Part shown: one piece after another, positions 10,165-19,780 of the stretch
How positions within the stretch are numbered: position 1 is the stretch's first letter
Layout: every line of letters starts with the position of its first letter
Assembly (NCBI RefSeq): GCF_027924405.1
Contig: NZ_AP026978.1
Span: 5,952,001 to 6,016,000, forward strand
Direction: 5' to 3'
From: Nocardia sputorum
GTDB taxonomy: Bacteria > Actinomycetota > Actinomycetes > Mycobacteriales > Mycobacteriaceae
Length of the DNA stretch: 64,000 bases
The notes under the pieces: model-generated
What the model saw: only the letters and a program-made list of their open reading frames with translations
Told to the model about the DNA's origin: nothing
Databases searched by the model: none
Translations under genes and position numbers: made by a program

Positions 10165-11242
10165 GGGCCACCTCCGAGGCGTCTGCCGACGGGTCGATCG
10201 CGCCCGCCCGCACGAGCAGTCGATCCAGCGCGGCGTTGACGATATCCGGGTACTGCATATGCGGCATGTGCGCGGCGCCGTCCAGCCGGATGAGCTCGCT
10301 ATCGGGCAGCGCGGCGGCCAGCGCCCGCGAATTGCGGAACGGGATCACCAGGTCGTGCCCGCCGCCGAGCACCAGAGCCGGAGTGCCCGCCAGCGCGGGC
10401 AACGCCGCCGACTCGTCGTGCAGCTCGATGGCCTGGAGGAACTTCACGATGGTCGCCACCGGCGTCTGGTCGATCATCAGCGTCGTGAAGCGCGACAGGG
10501 TCGGGCTCACGGGGCCGTGGAACGAGCTGACGTGCAGGAAAGGCGTGATCACTTGCCGGGCGGTGACGCGACCCGCCTGCACGAGGGCGGGCGCGGTGTG
10601 TACCGCCAGCCGGAAGCCGTCGATCGCGGGATTGCGCAACAGCTGCCCGATACCGGCCCTGGCGACTCCGGCAGCCGCGGTCGACAGCAGTGCGATCCCG
10701 ATCACCCTGGCCGCGAACAGGTCCGGATAGCGCGCCGCCGCGGCCAGGATCGCCATCCCGCCCAGCGAATGCCCGACCAGCACCACCGGTCCGGCCGGGG
10801 CGGTCGCGTTCAGTACCGCGACGAGGTCGTGGCCGAGCTGGCCGACGGTGCAACTCGCCGTGCTCGGCACGCCCGAACGGCCGTGCCCGCGCAGGTCGAA
10901 CAGCACCATGCGAACCCGTGGGCCCCACAACTTCTCCAGGTCACGACGCTGAAAATGGAAGGACGCCATGCTGTTGCAGAAGCCATGCACGAAAAGCACG
11001 GTCACCGGTGCGTCGTCGGGGCCGCAGGTCCGCGTGGCCAGGGGCACGCCGTCGTCGGCGAGCACCGTCCCCGCGCGGTCGGCATCGATCAGCGCGAAGT
11101 TCTCGTCGCGGTAGTCGTCGCCCCGGGCGGGCCACAGCACGCGCGCACCCGCGCGACGCAGGGCATGGGCGCCCGCCAGCGCACCGACGACACCGACCGT
11201 GGCCAGCCCGCCGCGCAGCGGGGTCACCCGGAAGCGGCTCAT
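10157..11242 (-). CDS. Alpha/beta-fold hydrolase
   Basis: The 361-residue protein has an N-terminal hydrophobic stretch ([18 protein letters not shown]), then a standard hydrolase domain: oxyanion strand [15 protein letters not shown], nucleophile elbow [13 protein letters not shown], and late Asp and His ([20 protein letters not shown]). The substrate is unknown. It sits between alr and tsaE, and its ATG (11242) overlaps the alr stop as ATGA. A homologue at this place in the alr-tsaE interval occurs in mycobacteria and relatives. Confidence 0.88.
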   Translation of the reverse strand: MSRFRVTPLRGGLATVGVVGALAGAHALRRAGARVLWPARGDDYRDENFALIDADRAGTVLADDGVPLATRTCGPDDAPVTVLFVHGFCNSMASFHFQRRDLEKLWGPRVRMVLFDLRGHGRSGVPSTASCTVGQLGHDLVAVLNATAPAGPVVLVGHSLGGMAILAAAARYPDLFAARVIGIALLSTAAAGVARAGIGQLLRNPAIDGFRLAVHTAPALVQAGRVTARQVITPFLHVSSFHGPVSPTLSRFTTLMIDQTPVATIVKFLQAIELHDESAALPALAGTPALVLGGGHDLVIPFRNSRALAAALPDSELIRLDGAAHMPHMQYPDIVNAALDRLLVRAGAIDPSADASEVARG

Positions 11243-12459
11243 CGGACGCCACCGGTATAGCGCCGGGTGACCCGGCCGCGCGGCGAACACACCACTTCGT
11301 AGTGGATGGTGCCGAGCAGGTTCGCCCAATCTTGGGCGTGCGGTCGCGTACCGAAGAGAACGGCGGTGTCACCTTCCTGGACACCCGCCTGGTTGTCACC
11401 GAGGTCGACGAGGAACTGGTCCATGCACACCCGCCCCACATTCCTGCGTAATGCTCCGCCGAGCCAGACGTCGAATCGTCCGCTCAACGGGCGGAACACG
11501 CCGTCGGCGTAACCCGCGGGAATCAACGCGACAGTCGTATCGCGCGGCGCGATCCACTGATGTCCGTAGGAGACGCCCTCGCCGGCTGCCACGCGTTTGA
11601 CCAGGGCCACCCGGGCCTGGAACGTCATGGCGGGCCGCAGGCCGAAATCGTCGTCCGGTATCGGCGACAGTCCGTACATGGCGATGCCCGGACGGACCAG
11701 GTCGAAGGCCAGGTCGGGACGGGTCAGGGTGGCGGCGGAGTTGGCGATGTGCACCAGCTCCGGCTCCAGGCCGTGCTCCTTGGCCGTGGCGATCGCGTCC
11801 AGGAATCGGGCGCGTTGCACGTCGTTGTTGGGGTGCTCGGGTTCGTCGGCGTGCGCGAGATGGGAGAAGATCGCGCGGAAGCGCACCGCCTGCTCGTCGA
11901 CCAGAGCGCGCAGCGCCGTCAGCACTTGCGGGTAATCACTCGGCGAGACGCCGTTGCGGTTCAGGCCGGTGTCCACCTTCAGCGTGACGGTTGCGGGACG
12001 ACCGGTGTCGCGGACCGCGGCCTCGACCGCGCGCAGGTGGGCCGGCGAGGAGATCCCGATCTCGACGTCGGCGGCCACGGCGGGCGCGAAATCGGTGTCC
12101 GTGTTGTGCAGCCAGCACAGGATCGGCGCGGTGATCCCGGCCGCGCGCAATTGGACGGCCTCGCCCACGGTCGTGACACCAAGTTCGGCCGCGCCCGCCG
12201 CGAGGGCGGCGCGGCCCACCTCTACCGCGCCGTGGTTGTAGCCGTCGGCCTTCACCACCGCCATCACCGCGGCGTCGCCCGCGTGTTCCCGCAGGATCCG
12301 CACGTTGTGGGCGATGGCGTCGAGGTCGATGACCGTTTCCACTTGCGCTGTGCCGCCTCTCCGCCTGTTCAGGCCGTACCAGTCGGCCGCGCTGGATTCG
12401 CGTTCAGGTCCTGCGTTCGGTGCCGCCTGGATGCTGGGCGTGCCCGGCGAGTTACCCAT
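11239..12459 (-). CDS. alr: Alanine racemase
   Basis: This PLP enzyme makes D-alanine for peptidoglycan. The 406-residue product has the PLP lysine K70 in [13 protein letters not shown], the block [12 protein letters not shown], and the second catalytic base in [16 protein letters not shown]; the C-terminal domain has [15 protein letters not shown] 12459 is used; the first ~40 residues are unconserved, and a shorter start cannot be excluded. It is the first gene of the operon that runs through the hydrolase and t6A genes to tsaD. Confidence 0.96.
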   Translation of the reverse strand: MGNSPGTPSIQAAPNAGPERESSAADWYGLNRRRGGTAQVETVIDLDAIAHNVRILREHAGDAAVMAVVKADGYNHGAVEVGRAALAAGAAELGVTTVGEAVQLRAAGITAPILCWLHNTDTDFAPAVAADVEIGISSPAHLRAVEAAVRDTGRPATVTLKVDTGLNRNGVSPSDYPQVLTALRALVDEQAVRFRAIFSHLAHADEPEHPNNDVQRARFLDAIATAKEHGLEPELVHIANSAATLTRPDLAFDLVRPGIAMYGLSPIPDDDFGLRPAMTFQARVALVKRVAAGEGVSYGHQWIAPRDTTVALIPAGYADGVFRPLSGRFDVWLGGALRRNVGRVCMDQFLVDLGDNQAGVQEGDTAVLFGTRPHAQDWANLLGTIHYEVVCSPRGRVTRRYTGGVR

Positions 12460-13148
12460 GTGCTCTCGAAATCAGTCGGTGCTTTGGTTCCGGTCGAGTC
12501 TATTGGCGTGCTCGGTTCAGGTTCCAATCGGTTCGTATGGCGTACGGCCCGGTGTGCCGAGCGCCACGATCAGCACCGATCACATCGACGCCGGTACGCG
12601 CAGCACAATGCGCCGGACACTGCCCAACGGACCCGTTCGACCCGGCTGGCGTGCCGTCGGCTCCGCACGGAGGTCGTAGCGCGGCGAGCGCGGCGCGAAA
12701 GGGCTGGCTTGCCGGGCAGCCGTCGATTCCTTACCGACACGCATCGTCCACCGCTTTCACCGAGCCATGGGTACTTCGACACGACCCACATCCGATCACC
12801 AGCCGACCTTGCCGTTGCGTGCTTCGGGGCTGATCGGCGCATGCTCTGGGCTCGCGTACCGCCTCGGCGAGACGGGCGGGTAGGCGTTCTCCAGTACTTC
12901 GGATCGGGCGTGCCGATCCCGCGTTCGGGCTCGGCGCCCGGTTCCTCGGCTCAGCGCGAACGGACTTTGCCTGCGGCTGATTCATCACCCACGCGAAAGC
13001 CGATGCCTTGGAGCGGCCCCTTCCAGGGTGCGGGAGCGGTTGGGTTCGCCGAGTTCGGCCAGTCGTTCTTCCGAGAGGACGGCCAGCGCGGCCGCCCGTC
13101 TGCGCCCGGGCACAGGCCACACGCTGCTGCTGACCGCGTGCGAACCGG
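12460..13148. other. 689-bp gap between nnr and alr
   Basis: No gene is supported here. The alr promoter must lie near 12460-12550. A 45-codon minus-strand open frame from GTG 13122 to 12985 contains the protein-like segment AALAVLSEERLAELGEPN, but it has no recognised homology and no good ribosome binding site; it may be a relic. In M. tuberculosis several genes lie between alr and nnr, so this gap may be a deletion scar. Confidence 0.5.
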
Positions 13149-14594
13149 TCAGAAGGGATGGGCGAGGCCGCGCAGGACGCCGATCGCGGGACGGACGTGC
13201 GCGGCGAGGACGCCCGCCGAGATGGGGGCTCCCTCGGGCGCGCCGTCGTGGGCGGCGAGGTTCGCGGCCAGCGCGTGTACTCGTGCGGCCGCGGCGGCCG
13301 ACCAGCCGGGATCCCGGCCCGCGGCCAGCAGCGTTCCGATGATGCCCGAGAGCACGTCGCCCGCGCCCGCGGTCGCCGCCCATGAACCGCCCGCCTCGTT
13401 GACCAGCACGGGACGGCCGGGGGCGGCGACCAACGTGGAGCGGCCCTTCAGCAGCACCGTGACCTGCCAGGCCTCGGCCAGGTCGCGGACCGCGGCCACC
13501 CGGTCGGGGCCGACCTCCCGTCCGGTGAGGCGGGCGAACTCGCCCGCGTGCGGAGTCAGGACGGTCGGGGCGGCGCGCTCGCGCACCAATTCCGGCTGCG
13601 CGGACAGCAGCGTCAGGCCGTCGGCATCGATCACCACCGGGAGGTCGGTGGCCAGGATCTCCCGCAGGCGCTCGCTGGAGTCGGGGCCGGTGCCCGCGCC
13701 GGGACCGAAGACCCACGACTGGACGCGACCGGTCGCGGCTACCTCCTCCGTGGCGATCACTTCGGGAAAGTGGTCGAGCACCTCGGCGGCCGCGCTCCCG
13801 GCATAGCGCACCATGCCCGATGTGGCCGCCACGGCGGCGCCCGCGCACAGCACGGCGGCGCCCGGATAGGTTGCGCTACCGGCGCATACGCCCGTCACGC
13901 CCTGCGTGTATTTGTCGTCGGCCGGGCCGGGAACCGGCCACGCGGCGCCGATCGATGCAGGCTCCAGCGCGACGAGACCCGCTTCTGGAAGACGTAAGCC
14001 GATGGGAACCAATTCGATCCGGCCGCACTGCGCCGCGGCGAGGGCGTGCACCGGCTTGTAGGCGCCGAAGGCGACCGTGACGTCCGCGCGGACGGCCGGT
14101 CCTTCGATCGCGCCGGTGTCTGGGCCGACGCCGCTGGGCAGATCGGCCGCGACGATCGGCGCTTCCAGCGCCGCAACGATTTCCGCGGCGCGCGGCCGCA
14201 GCGGCCCGCGACCGGAGATGCCGACGATACCGTCGATCACCAGGTCGGCGTGGCCGACGTCGTCCGCGACTCGACCACCCGCTTTGCGCAGCGCCGCGAG
14301 TCCTTCGGCGTGCGCCCGCCGCGGATCCAGCAAGACCGCGGTGACCGCGACGCCGCGGCGGCGCAACTGCGCTCCCGCCCAGAGCGCGTCGCCGCCGTTG
14401 TCGCCGGAGCCGACCAGCAGGGTCACCGACCGTCCCGCGACACCGCCGGTGCGCTCCCGCAGTTCGCCCGCGACCACCGTGGCCAAGCCGTGCGCCGCGC
14501 GGCGCATGGGCACACCGTCCGGCACCCGGGTGAACAACTCGGCCTCCGCCGCGCGCACCTGGTCTACGGTGAAAAAGCCCCGCTGCGTGGACAT
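13149..14594 (-). CDS. nnr: Bifunctional NAD(P)H-hydrate repair enzyme (epimerase and dehydratase)
   Basis: The 481-residue protein is a fusion of the epimerase (YjeF N-terminal fold, about 1-215, with LLVGSGDNGGDALWAGAQL) and the ADP-dependent dehydratase (about 225-480, with VLTPHAGEFARLTG and the catalytic loop AATAGAGDVLSGIIG). Together they restore hydrated NADH and NADPH. The ATG at 14594 is divergent from the cupredoxin gene 41 bp away. Confidence 0.95.
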   Translation of the reverse strand: MSTQRGFFTVDQVRAAEAELFTRVPDGVPMRRAAHGLATVVAGELRERTGGVAGRSVTLLVGSGDNGGDALWAGAQLRRRGVAVTAVLLDPRRAHAEGLAALRKAGGRVADDVGHADLVIDGIVGISGRGPLRPRAAEIVAALEAPIVAADLPSGVGPDTGAIEGPAVRADVTVAFGAYKPVHALAAAQCGRIELVPIGLRLPEAGLVALEPASIGAAWPVPGPADDKYTQGVTGVCAGSATYPGAAVLCAGAAVAATSGMVRYAGSAAAEVLDHFPEVIATEEVAATGRVQSWVFGPGAGTGPDSSERLREILATDLPVVIDADGLTLLSAQPELVRERAAPTVLTPHAGEFARLTGREVGPDRVAAVRDLAEAWQVTVLLKGRSTLVAAPGRPVLVNEAGGSWAATAGAGDVLSGIIGTLLAAGRDPGWSAAAAARVHALAANLAAHDGAPEGAPISAGVLAAHVRPAIGVLRGLAHPF

Positions 14595-14635
14595 GCCGCT
14601 CCCTCCGTCGGTGTGGCCTACTACGCTTGGCCATC

Positions 14636-15061
14636 ATGCCAAGCGTCCGCCGCACCAGGACCGTCCGCGTCGTCACGGGAGTCGCCCTGGCCGGCGCGCT
14701 GCTGCTGTCCGGCTGCGGCGGCGGCGAACCCGATTCGGCCGCCACCACCACGAGAAAACCGGCCCGGCCGACGACCACCGCTCCGCAGACCGGCGAGCGC
14801 AAGCCCGCCGCCGCCACCGTCGCCGTGGACGACATGAAATTCTCGCCCGCCGAGGTCACCGTCGAGGTCGGCGACACGGTCACCTGGAAATTCGACGACA
14901 AGGTCCCGCACTCCGTGCAGGGCATCGGCGACAAGGCGATGGGCATCAACAGCCCGATCTTCGACAAAGGCGAGTGGAGCTACACCTTCACCACGCCCGG
15001 CACCTATCGCTACCTCTGCTCCTTGCATCCGGAGATGCGCGGGACGGTCACGGTCCGCTAG
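14636..15061 (+). CDS. Cupredoxin (plastocyanin-like) lipoprotein
   Basis: The 141-residue protein has a lipoprotein signal with lipobox LLLSGC (C27), a Thr/Pro-rich linker, and a blue-copper domain from about 60. The type 1 copper ligands are visible as H92 (DKVPHSV) and C128, H131 and M134 (YLCSLHPEM). It should be anchored on the outer face of the membrane and carry electrons or buffer copper. The partner is unknown. ATG 14636 is preferred over an in-frame TTG at 14627. Confidence 0.9.
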   Translation: MPSVRRTRTVRVVTGVALAGALLLSGCGGGEPDSAATTTRKPARPTTTAPQTGERKPAAATVAVDDMKFSPAEVTVEVGDTVTWKFDDKVPHSVQGIGDKAMGINSPIFDKGEWSYTFTTPGTYRYLCSLHPEMRGTVTVR

Positions 15062-15105
15062 CGGAGCAACAGCTCGCCGAGCCTCCGAACCGGGACCGCC
15101 GAGCA

Positions 15106-15597
15106 TCACACCGGGCGGTAGTCCCGGGGCCGGGCGCCCCGAGCGGAGCTGGTGTTGAGCGCTTCGACCGCGGCCACGAGCGGAGCGAGCTCCGAGTTGG
15201 CGGCGGCTTGACCGAGTGCGCCCGCGAGTGCGGCGTCGTGCGTGGGCCGGGCTTGCTCGAGCAGGTCCAGGCCCGCCGGGGTCACGTCGGTGTAGATGCC
15301 GCGACGGTCGTCGGGGCAGAGGTAACGCTGGAGCAGTCCGCGATCCTCCAGCCGGGAGACCAACCGGGTGGTGGCGCTCTGGCTCAGCACCACGGCTTCG
15401 GCGACCTGGTTCATGCGTAGGTGCCCGCCCGGCCCGTCGTGCTGGCGGCTGAGGACCACCAGCAGCGAGTACTCGCGAACGCTCAGATCGTGCCCGGATT
15501 GCAGGGCCCGCTCGATGTGCGCCTCGATCCGGTCGTGCAGCAGCGAGAGTGCGTACCAGCCATCGGCGAGGCCGGTCAGGGCGGCATCCGCGGTCAT
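15106..15597 (-). CDS. MarR-family transcriptional regulator
   Basis: The 163-residue winged-helix protein has the MarR blocks DLSVREYSLLVVLSRQ, the recognition region VAEAVVLSQSATTRLVSRLE and the wing DRGLLQRYLCPDDRRGIYTD. It is divergent from an MFS efflux gene with a 136-bp shared control region that contains tandem 13-bp repeats, so it probably represses that transporter and itself in response to a small toxic ligand. ATG 15597 is preceded by AAGGAA. Confidence 0.92.
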   Translation of the reverse strand: MTADAALTGLADGWYALSLLHDRIEAHIERALQSGHDLSVREYSLLVVLSRQHDGPGGHLRMNQVAEAVVLSQSATTRLVSRLEDRGLLQRYLCPDDRRGIYTDVTPAGLDLLEQARPTHDAALAGALGQAAANSELAPLVAAVEALNTSSARGARPRDYRPV

Positions 15598-15655
15598 CGG
15601 CGTTCCTTCGCGTCGGGATTCGTGCCTCCAGGATAGCCAGAGCCGACAATAGCCC

Positions 15656-15685
15656 GCGTTTGCAATTAAAGAGCGTTTGCAATTA
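15656..15685. promoter_or_regulatory. Tandem 13-bp repeats between marR and MFS genes (candidate operator)
   Basis: gcgtttgcaatta occurs at 15656-15668 and again at 15673-15685, a 17-bp period. A TTGACG hexamer (15689-15694), a possible -35 box for the MFS gene, follows at once. The AT-rich repeats stand out in GC-rich surroundings. Binding by the adjacent MarR protein is an inference. Confidence 0.6.
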
Positions 15686-15733
15686 TTGTTGACGCTCGTA
15701 AGGATCTGACGCAAACATACTGTGGAGGCTCCC

Positions 15734-16921
15734 GTGCCCCTCGCACTCCTCGCCCTGACGCTCGGGGCATTCGCCATCGGAACGACGGAATTCGTCGTCG
15801 TCGGCTTGCTGCCCGACATCGCGGGCACCTACGCGGTGACCATCCCCACCGCGGGTCTGCTGGTCACCGGCTACGCGCTCGGCGTGGTGGCGGGTGCGCC
15901 GCTGATGACCGGTCTCGGCACCCGGGTCTCGCGCAAACGCATGCTCCTCGGCATGCTGGCGCTGCTCGTCCTCGGCAACGTCCTGTCCGCCGTCGCGCCG
16001 ACCTTCGGGCTGATGCTCACCGGGCGCATCGTGGCGTCGCTGGCCCACGGCGCGTTCTTCGGCATCGGCTCGGTGGTCGCCGGGAGCCTGGTCAGCGCCG
16101 ACCGGCGCGCCGGTGCGATCGCGATCATGTTCACCGGGCTCACCGTCGCCACCGTGGTGGGCGTGCCGCTGGGGACGCTGCTCGGCCAGCACTTCGGCTG
16201 GCGGCTGACCTTCTTGTTCGTCGCGCTGATCGGCGTGATCGGCCTGGTGGGCGTCGCGGCGCTGGTGCCACGTCAGCCCGTCTCCCCGAACGCCGGGCTA
16301 CGCCCCGAACTGGCGGTGTTCCGCAACCCACAGGTGCTGCTGGCGATGGCGATGACGGTGCTCGGCTTCGGCGGCGTATTCGCCGCGATCACCTATCTGG
16401 CGCCCATAATGACCGAGGTCACCGGCTACGCGGAGAGTTCGGTCACGTGGCTGCTGGTGCTCTTCGGCCTCGGCTTCTTCGCGGGCAACTTGATCGGCGG
16501 CAAGTTCGCCGACCGCCACCTGATGCCGATGCTGTATCTCACCCTCGGCGGACTCGCGCTCGTCCTCGCGCTGTTCACCGTCACCGCCCACGACAAGATC
16601 GCCGCCGCCGTCACGGTGGTGCTGATCGGCGCGCTCGGGTTCGCGACCGTCCCGCCGCTGCAGAAGCGCGTCCTCGACCAGGCGGCGGGCGCGCCCACCC
16701 TGGCCTCCGCGGTCAACATCGGCGCGTTCAACCTCGGCAACGCCGTGTCGGCCTGGCTCGGTGGCGTGGTGATCGCCGCGGGCTATGGCTACACCGCACC
16801 GAACTGGGTCGGCGTCGGCTTGGTCCTGGTGGCGCTGCTGCTCGCGGTGCTGTCCGGACGTCTCGAGCGCCGCGCGACGCCCGTCGTCCCGGACGAGCCC
16901 CTGGCCGCCGTGCACGCGTAG
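15734..16921 (+). CDS. MFS drug-efflux transporter (DHA1 type)
   Basis: The 395-residue protein has about 12 membrane helices and the DHA1 opening LALTLGAFAIGTTEFVVVGL, with motif A GTRVSRKRMLLGM and motif C-like VPLGTLLGQHFGWR, as in AraJ/Cmx-type exporters. It should expel a hydrophobic toxic compound by proton exchange. GTG 15734 is chosen since GGAGG lies 5 nt upstream; the GTG at 15722 overlaps that site. It is divergent from marR and ends against glmS. Confidence 0.9.
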   Translation: MPLALLALTLGAFAIGTTEFVVVGLLPDIAGTYAVTIPTAGLLVTGYALGVVAGAPLMTGLGTRVSRKRMLLGMLALLVLGNVLSAVAPTFGLMLTGRIVASLAHGAFFGIGSVVAGSLVSADRRAGAIAIMFTGLTVATVVGVPLGTLLGQHFGWRLTFLFVALIGVIGLVGVAALVPRQPVSPNAGLRPELAVFRNPQVLLAMAMTVLGFGGVFAAITYLAPIMTEVTGYAESSVTWLLVLFGLGFFAGNLIGGKFADRHLMPMLYLTLGGLALVLALFTVTAHDKIAAAVTVVLIGALGFATVPPLQKRVLDQAAGAPTLASAVNIGAFNLGNAVSAWLGGVVIAAGYGYTAPNWVGVGLVLVALLLAVLSGRLERRATPVVPDEPLAAVHA

Positions 16922-16947
16922 ACCACCGGGGTCCCCGGAGTGGAGCA

Positions 16948-16977
16948 GCGGCCGCGCACCCGTGGGTGCGCGGCCGC
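16948..16977. terminator. Bidirectional hairpin between MFS gene and glmS
   Basis: A perfect 14-bp GC-rich stem (16948-16961 with 16964-16977) with a very tight loop sits between the convergent stops at 16921 and 16982. Confidence 0.85.
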
Positions 16978-16981
16978 CGTG

Positions 16982-18859
16982 CTATTCCACTGTGACGGAT
17001 TTGGCCAGGTTACGGGGCTTGTCGACGTCGTAGCCGCGCGCCTGCGCCACCTCGGCGGCGAAGATCTGCAGCGGGACCGTCGACAACAGCGGCTGGAACA
17101 GCGTCGGCGCGCTGGGGATCTCGATGAGGTCGTCGGCGAACGGACGCACCGTGTCGTCGCCTTCCTCCGCGATCACGATGGTGCGCGCGCCGCGGGCCTG
17201 GATCTCCCGGATGTTGCTCAGCAGCTTCGAGTGCAGCACCGCACGCCCCTTCGGCGACGGCATCACCACGATCACCGGAAGGCCGTCTTCGATCAACGCG
17301 ATCGGCCCGTGCTTGAGCTCACCCGCGGCGAATCCCTCCGCGTGCATGTAGGCCAGCTCCTTGAGCTTGAGCGCGCCCTCCAGCGCCACCGGATAGCCGA
17401 CGTGCCGTCCCAGGAACAACACCGTCGGCACCTGCGCCAGCTCCCGCGCGATGGTCCGCACCTGCGGCGCGGTCTCCAGCACGCGTTCCACCAGCTTCGG
17501 CATCGCCTCGAGCTCGGCGAACTCGCGGGCCACCTCGTCCGGGTACTTGGTGCCCCGCGCCTGCGCCAGAGCGAGCCCGACCAGGTAGTTCGCGGTCACC
17601 TGGGCCAGGAACGCCTTGGTGGAGGCGACACCGATCTCCGGCCCGGCCCTGGTGTAGAGCACCGCGTCGGACTCGCGCGGGATCTGCGCGCCGTTCGTGT
17701 TGCAGATCGCCAGGACGCGCGCCTTCTGCTCCTTGGCGTGGCGCACCGCCTCCAGCGTGTCGGCGGTCTCGCCGGACTGGGAGATCGCCACCACCAGCGT
17801 CGAGCGGTCCAGCACCGGGTCCCGGTAGCGGAACTCGCTGGCCAGCTCGACCTCGACGGGCAGCCGCGTCCAGTGCTCGATGGCGTACTTCGCCAGCAGA
17901 CCCGAGTGGTAGGCGCTACCGCAGGCAACGACGAACACCTTGTCGAAGTCGCGCAGCTCCTGGTCGGCGAGACGCTGCTCGTCCAGCACGATCCGGCCGG
18001 CGCCGTCGCGATCGGTGCTGAAATGCCCCATCAAGGTGTCCGCGACCGCGGCGGGCTGCTCCTCGATCTCCTTGAGCATGAAGTAGTCGTGGCCGCCCTT
18101 CTCGGCGGCGGCCAGGTCCCAGTCGATCGTGAACGGGCGCGAACTCGCCTCCTCGCCCGCGAAATCGGTGACCCGGTAGCTGTCCAGTGTGATGACGACG
18201 GCCTGGTCCTGGCCGAGTTCGACCGCCTCGCGGGTGTGCTCGATGAACGCCGTGACGTCCGAGGCGATGAACATCTCGCCCTTGCCCACGCCCACCACCA
18301 GCGGTGTGGAACGGCGCGCGGCCACGATCATTCCCGGGTGGTCGGCGTGGGTGAAGACCAGCGTGAACGCGCCCTCCAGGCGGCGCAGCACGGACAGCGC
18401 GCTGGCCGCGAAGTCACCGGCGGTCGGGCCCTGGGCGTACGCGCGGGCCACCAAGTGCACGGCGACCTCGGTATCGGTGTCGCTGCGCAGCTCGACCCCG
18501 GCATCCTCGAGTTCGCGCCGCAGCGGAGCGAAGTTCTCGATGATGCCGTTGTGCACCACGGCGACCTTGCCGCTGTCGTCCCGATGCGGGTGCGCGTTGC
18601 GGTCGGTCGGCGCGCCATGCGTGGCCCAGCGGGTGTGTCCGATGCCCGTGGTGCCCACGAAGCGATCGATCCCGGTTTCGTCGAGCTGGGCCTCCAGATT
18701 CGCCAGGCGACCCGCCTTGCGTTCCACCGCCAGCGTGCCCGCGCCGTCCAGGATCGCCACGCCCGCGGAGTCGTAGCCGCGATATTCCATGCGGCGCAAC
18801 GCGTCAACGACGACGCCGAGCGCGTCTCGGTACCCGACGTACCCCACGATTCCGCACAT
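16982..18859 (-). CDS. glmS: Glutamine-fructose-6-phosphate aminotransferase
   Basis: This enzyme makes glucosamine-6-phosphate, the first step to UDP-GlcNAc. The 625-residue product starts MCGIVGYVG, with the amidotransferase nucleophile Cys2. The N-terminal glutaminase domain runs to about 240, and two SIS isomerase domains follow (VACGSAYHSGLLAKYAIEHW, VAISQSGETADTLEA). The end, KPRNLAKSVTVE, is standard. glmM, which uses its product, is 7 kb away. No glmS ribozyme is expected or seen. Confidence 0.97.
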   Translation of the reverse strand: MCGIVGYVGYRDALGVVVDALRRMEYRGYDSAGVAILDGAGTLAVERKAGRLANLEAQLDETGIDRFVGTTGIGHTRWATHGAPTDRNAHPHRDDSGKVAVVHNGIIENFAPLRRELEDAGVELRSDTDTEVAVHLVARAYAQGPTAGDFAASALSVLRRLEGAFTLVFTHADHPGMIVAARRSTPLVVGVGKGEMFIASDVTAFIEHTREAVELGQDQAVVITLDSYRVTDFAGEEASSRPFTIDWDLAAAEKGGHDYFMLKEIEEQPAAVADTLMGHFSTDRDGAGRIVLDEQRLADQELRDFDKVFVVACGSAYHSGLLAKYAIEHWTRLPVEVELASEFRYRDPVLDRSTLVVAISQSGETADTLEAVRHAKEQKARVLAICNTNGAQIPRESDAVLYTRAGPEIGVASTKAFLAQVTANYLVGLALAQARGTKYPDEVAREFAELEAMPKLVERVLETAPQVRTIARELAQVPTVLFLGRHVGYPVALEGALKLKELAYMHAEGFAAGELKHGPIALIEDGLPVIVVMPSPKGRAVLHSKLLSNIREIQARGARTIVIAEEGDDTVRPFADDLIEIPSAPTLFQPLLSTVPLQIFAAEVAQARGYDVDKPRNLAKSVTVE

Positions 18860-18895
18860 GGCTCACCACACTACTTATCGGATAACGTTCACGTC

Positions 18896-19753
18896 GTGTC
18901 GGCGTCTGTGAAATCGCTATTGAGCACCCTGACCAGCCGCGGCCCGCACCGCGTGTTGCGAGGCAATCTGGCCATCGCCGGCCAGCCGGGGGTGGTGTTC
19001 ACGCCTGAGACGGGGCGGAATCTGCCTGCCGTCGCGTTCGGCCACGGCTGGCTGACCGGGGCGGGCCACTACCGCACGCTGCTCGAACACCTCGCTTCCT
19101 GGGGAATCGTGGCGGCCGCCCCCGATACCGAGCGCGGGCCGATCCCGTCACATCTGGGGCTGGCCGCCGATTTGCTCACCACGCTCGACATCTGCACCGG
19201 TGTGCGGCTCGGTGACGGCGCGATCAGCGTGCATCCGGAGCGCCTCGCCCTGGCCGGGCACGGCATGGGCGCGGGCGCCGCCGTCATCGCCGCGAGCCGC
19301 CGCGACGTCGCCACCGTCGCGGCGCTGTTCCCCGCGCCCACCGCGCCCGCCGCCGAGGACATCGCGCCCGAGCTGGACGTTCCGGCGTTGATCCTGGCCG
19401 GTGCGACCGACATCACCTCGGTCAGCTCCAACGCCGTCCCGCTGGCCACCGCGTGGGGCGGCCCCGCGATCCTGCGCGCCATCGACAAGGCCTCGCACAA
19501 CGGCATCATCGAAGGCCGTCGCGTGCTCGCCGCCGTGGGCGCGGGAAAGCACGAAGCGAAGACCGCGCGCACCACCCGTGCTCTGCTGGCCGGTTACCTG
19601 CTCGCCACGCTGGCGGGCGACAAGACCTACCGCGCCTTCGCCGACCCCGACGAGCTCATCCCGCACACCGCGGTCGTCGACCCGGAAGCGCCGCAGGAGA
19701 AGGAGCCACCGAAGCTGAAGGTCGGACAGCTCGCCGCACTGCTGCGGCGATAG
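18896..19753 (+). CDS. Alpha/beta-hydrolase-fold protein lacking the nucleophile Ser (pseudo-enzyme?)
   Basis: The 285-residue protein has the fold of the dienelactone/PET-hydrolase (chlorophyllase-like) group: oxyanion region FGHGWLTGAGHYRTLLEHLA, an elbow ALAGHGMGAGAAVIAAS at 118-134, the acid D172 (LAGATDITS) and H201 (KASHNGI). The elbow reads G-H-G-M-G, so the catalytic serine position (123) is glycine, encoded GGC. It may bind rather than cleave a ligand, or use another residue. GTG 18896 is the first start after glmS; GTG 18908 is possible. It is divergent from glmS with only 36 bp between. Confidence 0.82.
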   Translation: MSASVKSLLSTLTSRGPHRVLRGNLAIAGQPGVVFTPETGRNLPAVAFGHGWLTGAGHYRTLLEHLASWGIVAAAPDTERGPIPSHLGLAADLLTTLDICTGVRLGDGAISVHPERLALAGHGMGAGAAVIAASRRDVATVAALFPAPTAPAAEDIAPELDVPALILAGATDITSVSSNAVPLATAWGGPAILRAIDKASHNGIIEGRRVLAAVGAGKHEAKTARTTRALLAGYLLATLAGDKTYRAFADPDELIPHTAVVDPEAPQEKEPPKLKVGQLAALLRR

Positions 19754-19780
19754 CCCGCCCCCGCGACGCCTGGGAGCCGG

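Noticed and set aside
12985..13122. A 45-codon gene between nnr and alr
   Set aside because: No good ribosome binding site and no recognised family; noted as a possible relic only.
16940..18895. A long plus-strand reading frame antisense to glmS that runs on into the hydrolase-like gene at 18896
   Set aside because: Only the part from 18896 is protein-like; the upstream part is antisense to glmS.
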